Assembly: GCA_001916005.1 (NCBI GenBank)
Contig: MNRP01000054.1
Location: 1-30,090 of the forward strand
DNA: 30,090 nt
Source: Clostridium sp. 26_22
GTDB taxonomy: Bacteria > Bacillota > Clostridia > TANB77 > CAG-508
Direction: 5' to 3'
Shown in pieces: positions 24,710-30,090 of the stretch. A program made the position numbers and the translations under genes. Under the pieces are notes generated by a model that saw nothing but the letters and a program-made list of their open reading frames with translations, was not told where the DNA came from and ran no database searches. The first letter of the stretch is position 1, and the number at the start of each line of letters is the position of its first letter.

Positions 24710-25365
24710 TATTGGTCTCCTCCTTCCATTTTTTTAGTTGGAAGAACTTCACCTTTATAAATCCAAACTTTTACACCGATTTTTCCGTATGTTGTATCTG
24801 CTTCTGCGAATCCATAATCTATATCAGCTCTTAAAGTTTGTAATGGAATATTTCCTTCTTTGTAGAATTCAGTTCTAGCCATGTCTGCTCCACCTAATCT
24901 TCCTGATACTGAAGTTTTTATTCCTAAAGCACCAGCTTTAAGTGATTTTTGCATACATTGTTTCATAGCTCTTCTGAATGAAATTCTTCTTTCTAGTTGT
25001 CCTGCAATATTTTCTGCTACTAATTGTGCATCTGTATCGATGTTTTTAACTTCTACGATATTTAAGTTAACATCTTTTCCTATTAATTTAGCTAATTCAG
25101 CTCTAACGCTTTCTGCTCCAGCTCCACCTTTACCGATAACTATACCAGGTTTTGCTGTACATAAATTAACTTTTACCATTTTAGCTGTTCTTTCGATTTC
25201 TATTTTAGAAATTCCAGCAGCATATAGTTTTTTCTTTAAAAATTTACGAATTTTTTGGTCTTCTATTAAGTAATCTGCAAAGTTTCTTGAATCTGCATAC
25301 CATTTAGAATTCCAATCTTTGATAATTCCAACTCTTGCCCCTGTTGGATGTACTTTTTGACCCAT
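24709..25365 (-). CDS. rpsC: Small-subunit ribosomal protein S3
   Basis: 218 residues, intact. MGQKVHPTGARVGIIKDWNS starts the N-terminal domain; the KH domain carries VIGKGGAGAESVRAEL; the C-terminal domain has RRAMKQCMQKSLKAGALGIK, SGRLGGADMARTEFY and the GKIGVKVWIYKGEVLP end. S3 forms the mRNA entry channel with S4 and S5 and contributes helicase activity. The stop codon overlaps the rplP start. Confidence 0.98.
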   Translation of the reverse strand: MGQKVHPTGARVGIIKDWNSKWYADSRNFADYLIEDQKIRKFLKKKLYAAGISKIEIERTAKMVKVNLCTAKPGIVIGKGGAGAESVRAELAKLIGKDVNLNIVEVKNIDTDAQLVAENIAGQLERRISFRRAMKQCMQKSLKAGALGIKTSVSGRLGGADMARTEFYKEGNIPLQTLRADIDYGFAEADTTYGKIGVKVWIYKGEVLPTKKMEGGDQ

Positions 25366-25372
25366 GGTTAAA

Positions 25373-25735
25373 TTAAGCCTCCTTTTCTTTTAATAATATT
25401 GTTATATGACTTGTTCTTTTTCTAATTCTTACTGCTGAACCTTTTGCAGCTGGTCTAATTCTTTTTAATGTTGGACCTTGGTTTGCATAGATTTCAGCAA
25501 CATATAAGTTTTCATGTTTCATTTCATGATTGTTTTCAGCATTTGCAATTGCTGATTTTAATAATTTTTCTATTATTTCAGATGATGCTTTAGGTGTGAA
25601 TTTTACTATAGCTAATGCTTCATCTACATTTTTTCCTCTAATTAAATCTGCTACTATTTTAACTTTTCTAGATGAAATTCTTGCAAATTTAAGAGTTGCT
25701 TTTGCTTCTTTTACTAAAGTTTCTTGCTCTTGCAC
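25373..25735 (-). CDS. rplV: Large-subunit ribosomal protein L22
   Basis: 120 residues; a GTG start set by the AGGAGGTAAAGTGAA stretch just upstream. Blocks: ARISSRKVKIVADLIRGKNVDEALAIVKFTPK, AIANAENNHEMKHENLYVAEI, and the tunnel-loop tip GPTLKRIRPAAKGSAVRIRKRTSHI (partly quoted). L22's loop lines the exit tunnel and is a site of macrolide resistance. A slightly long acidic N-terminal tail is present. Confidence 0.97.
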   Translation of the reverse strand: MQEQETLVKEAKATLKFARISSRKVKIVADLIRGKNVDEALAIVKFTPKASSEIIEKLLKSAIANAENNHEMKHENLYVAEIYANQGPTLKRIRPAAKGSAVRIRKRTSHITILLKEKEA

Positions 25736-25752
25736 TTCACTTTACCTCCTTT

Positions 25753-26054
25753 TTATTTCTTAACTGTTGACTTTTTGTCTCCAGCATGACCTTTAAATGT
25801 TCTTGTTGGAGCAAATTCACCTAATTTGTGACCAATCATTTCTTCTGCTATATATACTGGAACGTGTTTTCTTCCATCATGTACAGCTATTGTATGACCA
25901 ACCATTTGTGGATATATTGTTGAAGCTCTTGACCATGTTTTTAGACTCTTGACCATGTTTTTAGAACTTCTTTTTCACCTGTTTCGTTCATTTTTTCTAT
26001 TCTTTTTAATAGTTTTTCTTGTACGAATGGTTTTTTCTTGCTTGATCTAGACAT
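25753..26054 (-). pseudogene. rpsS: Ribosomal protein S19 gene, broken by a 20-bp tandem duplication
   Basis: From ATG 26054 the frame reads MSRSSKKKPFVQEKLLKRIE and on to TGEKEVLKTWSRV, then stops at 25941. The rest of S19 (ASTIYPQMVGHTIAVHDGRK through HKLGEFAPTRTFKGHAGDKK) continues in another frame to 25753. Between them a 20-bp unit is present twice, at 25926-25945 and 25946-25965. Removing one copy restores a clean 93-residue S19, the family length. S19 is essential in the 30S head, so an assembly or sequencing artefact is likelier than a real mutation. Gene finders would call only the 67-residue remainder starting inside the repeat. Confidence 0.92.
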
Positions 26055-26092
26055 ATTCTAATGTCCTCCTTTCATTTCGCTTCGCTTTATTC

Positions 26093-26194
26093 TTCATAAA
26101 TTAAAAACCATTTCAAAGTTTTTAATTTATGAATCAAAAGACTTTTGTTTTTATACTGTAACCGTTATACTTTGGAAGTGTATTAAAACACTTC
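26093..26194. repeat. Hairpins in the rpsS-rplB gap
   Basis: Arms 26093-26108 and 26118-26133 are a perfect 16-bp inverted repeat (TTCATAAATTAAAAAC). A second hairpin pairs 26175-26181 with 26188-26194 (GAAGTGT/ACACTTC). The first is a relative of the element at 21203-21252. Confidence 0.6.
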
Positions 26195-26205
26195 TCAAGT
26201 AATAA

Positions 26206-27003
26206 CTATTTTCTTCTCTTAACAATAAATTTATTAGTTGCTTTCTTTTTATTTCTTGTTTTGTATCCAAGAGCTGGTTTACCCCAAGGTGTCATTGGTC
26301 CAGCGTGTCCTACTGGAGCTTTACCTTCACCACCACCATGTGGGTGATCTGGTCTCCATCCCATGTGACGTTTTCTTCCGGCTTTACCGATTTTAACGTT
26401 TTCATGATCTGAATTTCCTATAACTCCAACTGTTGCTCTACATTTTGCTAATACTTTTCTCATTTCTCCTGAAGGTAATCTTAATGTTGCATATTTTCCT
26501 TCTTTGGCCATAAGTTGAGCACTTTGTCCAGCTGTTCTAACTAATTTTCCACCTTGTCCTGGATTTAATTCTATGTTGTGGATTAATGTACCTACTGGTA
26601 TACTGTCGATTGGCATACAGTTTCCTGCTTTGATATCTACAGTTTCTCCAGATATTACTTTATCTCCATCTGTTAATCCTTGTGGTGCTAATATATAAGC
26701 TTTTTCTCCATCTTCATATTGGATTAATGCTATATTTGCACTTCTGTTTGGATCATATTCTATACCGATAACTGTTGCTTCCATGTTATCTTTTCTTCTT
26801 TTAAAATCTATAATTCTATATTTTTGTCTATTTCCTCCACCTTGATGTCTTACTGTTATTCTACCATAACTGTTTCTTCCTGCTTTTTCTTTCTTTTTAG
26901 CAAGTAATGATTTTTCAGGTGTTTTCTTTGTTATTTCTGAAAAGTCTGAAACTGTCATGTTTCTTCTTGATGGTGTATATGGATTAAAATGTTTCATTCC
27001 CAT
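26206..27003 (-). CDS. rplB: Large-subunit ribosomal protein L2, missing 10 conserved residues
   Basis: 265 residues against the usual 275-277. The N-terminal OB domain and the SH3-like RNA-binding domain are conserved (NSYGRITVRHQGGGNRQKYRIIDF, NPGQGGKLVRTAGQSAQ, each partly quoted). Near residue 217 the sequence reads HMGWRPDHPHGGGEG, where the family has RPTVRGxxMNPxDHPHGGGEG: ten residues next to the peptidyl transferase centre are lost in frame, at 26349/26350. The catalytically important His in DHPHGGG remains. As L2 is essential for peptide bond formation, this is probably an assembly artefact, like the damage in rplP and rpsS. A GGAGAG site precedes the ATG with an 11-nt gap. Confidence 0.93.
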   Translation of the reverse strand: MGMKHFNPYTPSRRNMTVSDFSEITKKTPEKSLLAKKKEKAGRNSYGRITVRHQGGGNRQKYRIIDFKRRKDNMEATVIGIEYDPNRSANIALIQYEDGEKAYILAPQGLTDGDKVISGETVDIKAGNCMPIDSIPVGTLIHNIELNPGQGGKLVRTAGQSAQLMAKEGKYATLRLPSGEMRKVLAKCRATVGVIGNSDHENVKIGKAGRKRHMGWRPDHPHGGGEGKAPVGHAGPMTPWGKPALGYKTRNKKKATNKFIVKRRK

Positions 27004-27037
27004 TTTTCTTTACTCTCCTTTAATATAATTTATTTTC

Positions 27038-27080
27038 CTGGTTGATTCCAGATATTCTTTATTCTCCGGGTTCTTTCCCG
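27038..27080 (-). ncRNA. Twin tandem hairpins between rplW and rplB
   Basis: Two hairpins 29 bp apart share one design. On the transcript the first is C-GGG-AAAGAA-CCC-G (27067-27080) and the second C-TGG-AATCAA-CCA-G (27038-27051), each preceded by AATAT and followed by a purine-rich GGA-AATAA stretch. The stem difference G-C to T-A is compensated on both sides. A structured r-protein mRNA element or a small tandem repeat with structure is suggested. Confidence 0.55.
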
Positions 27081-27095
27081 ATATTTTTCTTATAC

Positions 27096-27443
27096 TTAAG
27101 CTCCCATAAATTCATCAATTGAATCTTTGAATTTTTTTGTAGCTTTAGTTGCTTTTCCACCTTTTGCTAAGTATGTAACTTCTCCTGGGTTTGTATCTAT
27201 TGTAACAATAGCTTTTTTCCAATCTGAAGTTTTACCTGTGTGGTAACCAACTCTTTTTGTTTTTCCTTGTACTGTCATTGTGTTTACTTTTAATACTTTA
27301 ACTTCAAAAAGTTTTTCAATAGCTTTAGCTATTTCAACTTTTGTAGCTTTTTTGTTTACTTTGAAAGTGTATTTTCCTTGTTGTAATTCGTCATTACTTT
27401 TTTCAGTAACAACTGGTGCTATTATAATTTCTTCTGGTAACAT
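27096..27443 (-). CDS. rplW: Large-subunit ribosomal protein L23
   Basis: 115 residues. IAPVVTEKSNDELQQGKYTFKVNKKATKVEIAKAIE (partly quoted) is the family start; the long loop VQGKTKRVGYHTGKTSDWKKAIVT is intact. The C-terminus is about 15 residues longer than Bacillus L23. L23 is the main docking site for trigger factor and SRP at the tunnel exit. Its ATG overlaps the rplD stop codon (TAATG), with AGGAGGTG inside the rplD end, so they are probably coupled. Confidence 0.97.
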   Translation of the reverse strand: MLPEEIIIAPVVTEKSNDELQQGKYTFKVNKKATKVEIAKAIEKLFEVKVLKVNTMTVQGKTKRVGYHTGKTSDWKKAIVTIDTNPGEVTYLAKGGKATKATKKFKDSIDEFMGA

Positions 27444-28066
27444 TATGCATACACCTCCTCTAATTTTTTAACAGTTTCTAGTGGTAAAACTAAATTGTTG
27501 TATTTTAATAAATCAAATACATTGATGTTATTTAATACTATTGTTTTAACACCTTCGATGTTTCTTGCTGACATTAATACGTTTTTGTTGTTTTCTGGAA
27601 GAACTATTAGTGTTTTTCCTTCAACTTTTAAGTCAGCTAATGCTTTTACCATTGTTTTTGTTTTGATTTCTGATAATTCTAATTTATCTACTACTGTTAA
27701 TTCATTTTCTAATACTTTAGAACTTAATAAAGATTTTATTGCTAATCTTCTTTCTTTTTTATTAACAGTATATCTGTATGAACGAGGTTTTGGACCTAAA
27801 GCTATACCACCTTTAATCCATTGTGGAGCTCTTATACTTCCTTGTCTTGCTCTACCTGTTCCTTTTTGTCTCCATGGTTTTCTACCACCACCACGAACTT
27901 CAGCTCTTGTTTTTGTACTTTGTGTACCTTGTCTTTGATTAGCTAAATAATTTACTAATACGCTATGTACTATGGCTTCGTTTGGTTCGATACCAAATAC
28001 ACTTTCAGCTAATTCTACATCACTTACTTTTTTACCTTTTATATCGTATACATCTATTTTTGGCAT
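27443..28066 (-). CDS. rplD: Large-subunit ribosomal protein L4
   Basis: 207 residues, normal length. The tunnel loop is intact: RQGTQSTKTRAEVRGGGRKP, WRQKGTGRARQGSIRAPQW and GPKPRSYRYTVNKKERRLA. L4 helps form the exit tunnel and in several bacteria represses its own S10 operon by binding the leader; the leader at 29150-29405 is a candidate target. An AGGAGG site precedes the ATG. Confidence 0.98.
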   Translation of the reverse strand: MPKIDVYDIKGKKVSDVELAESVFGIEPNEAIVHSVLVNYLANQRQGTQSTKTRAEVRGGGRKPWRQKGTGRARQGSIRAPQWIKGGIALGPKPRSYRYTVNKKERRLAIKSLLSSKVLENELTVVDKLELSEIKTKTMVKALADLKVEGKTLIVLPENNKNVLMSARNIEGVKTIVLNNINVFDLLKYNNLVLPLETVKKLEEVYA

Positions 28067-28086
28067 TTCGTATTCCTCCTTCCTTT

Positions 28087-28689
28087 CTATTTACTAGCCT
28101 TTACAGCTGATTTTATTTTTAAGATAGCTCCTTTAGGTCCTGGAACACTACCTTTTATTAATAATACGTTTTTATCCATGTCAACTCTTACAACATCTAA
28201 GTTTTGTATTGTAACTGTAACTCTTCCCATATGTCCTGGTAATTTTTTACCTTTAAATACTCTACCTGGTGTTGATGTTGGTCCCATTGAACCTGGTCTT
28301 CTGTGATACATTGAACCATGTCCCATAGGTCCTCTGTGTTGTCCATGTCTTTTGATAACACCTTGGAATCCTTTTCCTTTTGATGTTCCTTGTACATCGA
28401 TTTTTTCTCCAGCTTCGAATACATCTGCATTAACTGTGTCTCCAACTTTTACACCTTCAACTGAATCTAATCTAAATTCTCTTAAGTGTTTTTTTGCTTC
28501 AAGACCAGCTTTTGCAAAATGTCCTTTTTCTGGTTTATTAATATGTTTGTCTTTTATTTCACCAAATCCTAATTGTACAGCATCGTATCCATCAGTTTCT
28601 ACTGTTTTTACTTGTGCTACTACACATGGACCAGCTTCTATAACTGTTACTGGAATTACATTTCCTTTTTCATCAAAGATTTGTGTCAT
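28087..28689 (-). CDS. rplC: Large-subunit ribosomal protein L3, 5' end uncertain
   Basis: 200 residues from ATG 28689 (MTQIFDEKGNVIPVTVIEAG). The body is intact: GYDAVQLGFGE, GKGFQGVIKRHGQHRGPMGHGS, RRPGSMGPTSTPGRVFKGKK, LIKGSVPGPKG. In the family MTQIF is preceded by about 11 residues, M-x-x-x-IIGRKVG. Here the frame does encode IIGRKVG just upstream (to 28710), but no ATG, GTG or TTG opens it before a stop, and no AGGAGG is placed for it. Either the start lies at a rare codon (ATA), or the true 5' end has been lost or altered in this assembly. L3 starts 50S assembly and reaches the peptidyl transferase centre. Confidence 0.9.
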   Translation of the reverse strand: MTQIFDEKGNVIPVTVIEAGPCVVAQVKTVETDGYDAVQLGFGEIKDKHINKPEKGHFAKAGLEAKKHLREFRLDSVEGVKVGDTVNADVFEAGEKIDVQGTSKGKGFQGVIKRHGQHRGPMGHGSMYHRRPGSMGPTSTPGRVFKGKKLPGHMGRVTVTIQNLDVVRVDMDKNVLLIKGSVPGPKGAILKIKSAVKASK

Positions 28690-28800
28690 TCCAACTTTTC
28701 TTCCGATTATCCTAACTATTGGCTGATTTTTGTATTGGCATTACTTTATGCTAAATCAGCTTGGTTTGATGTTTGCGTTTTTCGCTAACTAATTTTCTGA

Positions 28801-29127
28801 TTATAATTTGATTTCGATATCAACACCTGCTGGTAATTCTAATTTCATTAGACTATCAACTGTTTTTTGTGTTGGGTAAAGAATGTCTATAACTCTTTTA
28901 TGTGTTCTCATTTCAAATTGTTCTCTTGAATCTTTGTATTTATGAGGACAACGTAAGATTGTTACAACTTCTTTTTGTGTTGGTAATGGAATAGGACCTG
29001 AAACTTTTGCTCCTGTTTTTTTAGCTGTTTCTACTATTTTTTCAGCAGACTGATCTAAAACTACATGGTCATAAGCTTTTAATCTTATTCTTATTTTTTC
29101 GCTTGTTACTACTGTTGAGTTTGCCAT
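28801..29127 (-). CDS. rpsJ: Small-subunit ribosomal protein S10
   Basis: 108 residues; a 6-residue N-terminal tail before the normal start KIRIRLKAYDHVVLDQSAEK. GPIPLPTQKEVVTILRCPHKYKDS (partly quoted) and RTHKRVIDILYPTQKTVDSL are intact. S10 works in the 30S head and also joins NusB in rRNA antitermination. It is the first gene of the S10-spc-alpha cluster; AAGGAGGG lies 9 nt before the ATG. A 111-bp gap with an inverted repeat follows before rplC. Confidence 0.98.
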   Translation of the reverse strand: MANSTVVTSEKIRIRLKAYDHVVLDQSAEKIVETAKKTGAKVSGPIPLPTQKEVVTILRCPHKYKDSREQFEMRTHKRVIDILYPTQKTVDSLMKLELPAGVDIEIKL

Positions 29128-29149
29128 TGTAATTTTCCCTCCTTATATA

Positions 29150-29405
29150 AATTTTATTTTTTGGGTTTTCCCCACGATAGCTGCATTTGCTATCTAAATT
29201 ACCGTGGCAAGTTAAAACGTGCTCTGGTGTTTTGAAATCACCCTATTTTAAAACCCAAAATATGCATGATAATTCTGGGATAAGCACTATTTTAATAATT
29301 TAACTTACCGCCTGGTCTACGCCATGACATACTCCACTGAAGTTCCCTCCATTCTCACTTTCCGTAAGTATGTAGCCACATTCAGCTTCATCGCTTAATT
29401 CATGC
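29150..29405 (-). ncRNA. Structured leader of the S10 cluster
   Basis: The 5' untranslated region between the promoter and rpsJ is rich in pairing and more GC-balanced than other gaps. Near the promoter, ACATACT/AGTATGT (29327-29333, 29367-29373) encloses a CTTAC-GGAAA-GTGAG hairpin; TGAAG/CTTCA (29338-29342, 29386-29390) would cross it as a pseudoknot. Near rpsJ a perfect 11-bp helix (29159-29169, 29250-29260) closes a junction holding GGTG/CACC (29226-29242) and CCACG/CGTGG with GATAGC/GCTATC (29172-29207). It does not resemble a T-box. Autoregulation by a ribosomal protein such as L4 is inferred from position. Confidence 0.6.
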
Positions 29406-29411
29406 TTTTAT

Positions 29412-29440
29412 ATTATACAATGCTTTTGTCCGTATGTCAA
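29412..29440 (-). promoter_or_regulatory. Sigma-A promoter of the S10-spc-alpha cluster
   Basis: -35 TTGACA (29435-29440) and -10 TATAAT (29412-29417), both perfect consensus, with a 17-bp spacer. Same hexamers and spacing as the rrn promoter at 282-310, matching the need for high expression of both. Confidence 0.88.
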
Positions 29441-29481
29441 CAGGTTTTTGGAAATATTTTGGAAATATTCAATAATATGTA

Positions 29482-29529
29482 AAAAAAGAAACAATTTGTA
29501 AAAAGATTAAAACAAATTGTTTCTTTTTT
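29482..29529 (-). terminator. Rho-independent terminator of the glycine-rich gene
   Basis: Arms 29482-29499 and 29512-29529 form a perfect 18-bp inverted repeat with A and T flanks and a 12-nt loop. It starts 1 bp after the stop codon at 29531 and separates that gene from the S10 promoter. Confidence 0.88.
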
Positions 29530-29530
29530 A

Positions 29531-30090
29531 TTAATTATCTAATATTAATGCTAATTTATAATTATTACTTAAATATGTTATTGATGCATATCCATCAATA
29601 TTATTATTTTTTTGTTCATTTCCATTTAGAAATTTTATATTTTGAAATTCTTTTTTTGAATAGTGAATTTTTTGTCCAGAGTGTATTATATTATTTTCTG
29701 TTGTTTCTTCAAAAATTGCATTACATCCATCATACCCAGACACAAATGATGAACCTCCTGCTCCTGCTTCACATTCATCTGAATAGTCACTTGTCGTTCC
29801 TCCGTAGTAGCCGCCTCCTGAACCTGCTACTCCATCAGAATCTCCTACGCCATATCCATCTTGCCCTATTCCAAATTTATATCCTGAGGTTTGTGTTCCT
29901 GGTTTTGAACGCGTTCTATTAGTTAATCCATTTAGGCCTCCTCCTGCTCCTCCTGCAGTACCATAAGATGCTCCGCCGTCCACCACCAGCTACCATTATT
30001 CTTGATTTTAAGCTTTCAAAATCATTCCATTCTCCTGATACAAGTCTAATATCTGTTGCTCCTCCTCCGAGCTCCTGCTGATTCATCATC
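29531..30090 (-). pseudogene. Glycine-rich protein, C-terminal part, two frameshifts, runs off the window
   Basis: The C-terminal frame (29531 to about 29978) reads GGASYGTAGGAGGGLNG, GIGQDGYGVGDSDGVAGSGGGYYGG and AGAGGSSFVSGYDGCNAI (partly quoted), the pattern of bacterial glycine-rich domain proteins of the PF12810 type, usually surface-exposed. It ends with an ASITYLSNNYKLALILDN tail. Upstream, GGGATDIRLVSGEW-NDFESLKSRIMVAGGG continues the same domain in another frame: an extra G on the plus strand at 29978 breaks it. A second extra G at 30069 breaks the frame again near the edge. The 5' end is outside the window. Errors at a contig end are likely; real decay or phase variation cannot be excluded. 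Confidence 0.75.

Noticed and set aside
25926..25965. 20-bp direct repeat as a CRISPR or attachment site
   Set aside because: Only two copies with no spacer, exactly inside a conserved coding sequence; a simple tandem duplication explains it.
28197..28445. 82-codon minus-strand open frame inside rplC
   Set aside because: It overlaps the well-conserved L3 frame completely and has no ribosome binding site.
29150..29405. T-box riboswitch before rpsJ
   Set aside because: I find neither the conserved T-box TGG-containing antiterminator bulge sequence nor a competing terminator, and the gene downstream is a ribosomal protein.

Overview
The window is very AT-rich and comes from a low-GC Firmicute, most likely an uncultured member of Clostridia. 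The evidence is a Gram-positive-type PolC replicase, AGGAGG-type ribosome binding sites before nearly every gene, zinc-ribbon forms of S14, L36, S4 and adenylate kinase, and rpsD lying inside the alpha operon (in Bacillus it lies elsewhere). Every supported gene is on the minus strand, so the text runs from right to left in transcription order. Several indels in essential genes suggest a draft or metagenome-assembled contig.

Right end (30090-29482): the 3' part of a glycine-rich surface-type protein, broken by two single-base insertions, then a perfect 18-bp terminator. Next (29440-12926): a strong sigma-A promoter (TTGACA, 17 bp, TATAAT), a structured leader of about 250 nt, and one continuous S10-spc-alpha ribosomal cluster: rpsJ, rplC, rplD, rplW, rplB, rpsS, rplV, rpsC, rplP, rpmC, rpsQ, rplN, rplX, rplE, rpsN, rpsH, rplF, rplR, rpsE, rplO, secY, adk, map, infA, rpmJ, rpsM, rpsK, rpsD, rpoA, rplQ, ending at a clear terminator. 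rpmD (L30) is absent. These genes make ribosomal proteins, the Sec channel, the RNA polymerase alpha subunit, initiation factor 1, Met aminopeptidase and adenylate kinase.

Middle (12874-6106): a small HExxH metallopeptidase, a Dps ferritin whose start codon sits in a 14-bp hairpin, a 121-residue fragment-like glycosyltransferase-2 fold protein, a long PolC with two tandem OB domains, and a DUF1294 membrane protein followed by a terminator. Left part (6100-1): a DnaA-box-like cluster in a 520-bp gap, a rhodanese, lepA, rlmB, an anchored extracytoplasmic protein of unknown function, and the promoter, leader and first 65-70 bases of a 16S rRNA gene running off the left edge.

No complete novel defence or mobile system is visible. 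The most interesting signals are non-coding: a hairpin of about 127 nt between rpsM and rpsK whose arm differences are almost all G-U compatible on the strand opposite the genes; twin tandem hairpins with compensatory changes between rplW and rplB; the dps start-codon hairpin; leaders before rpsJ and rpsM; and REP-like hairpins around the rhodanese/lepA junction. Three essential ribosomal protein genes (rplB, rplP, rpsS) carry indels, which more likely reflect assembly or sequencing errors than biology.
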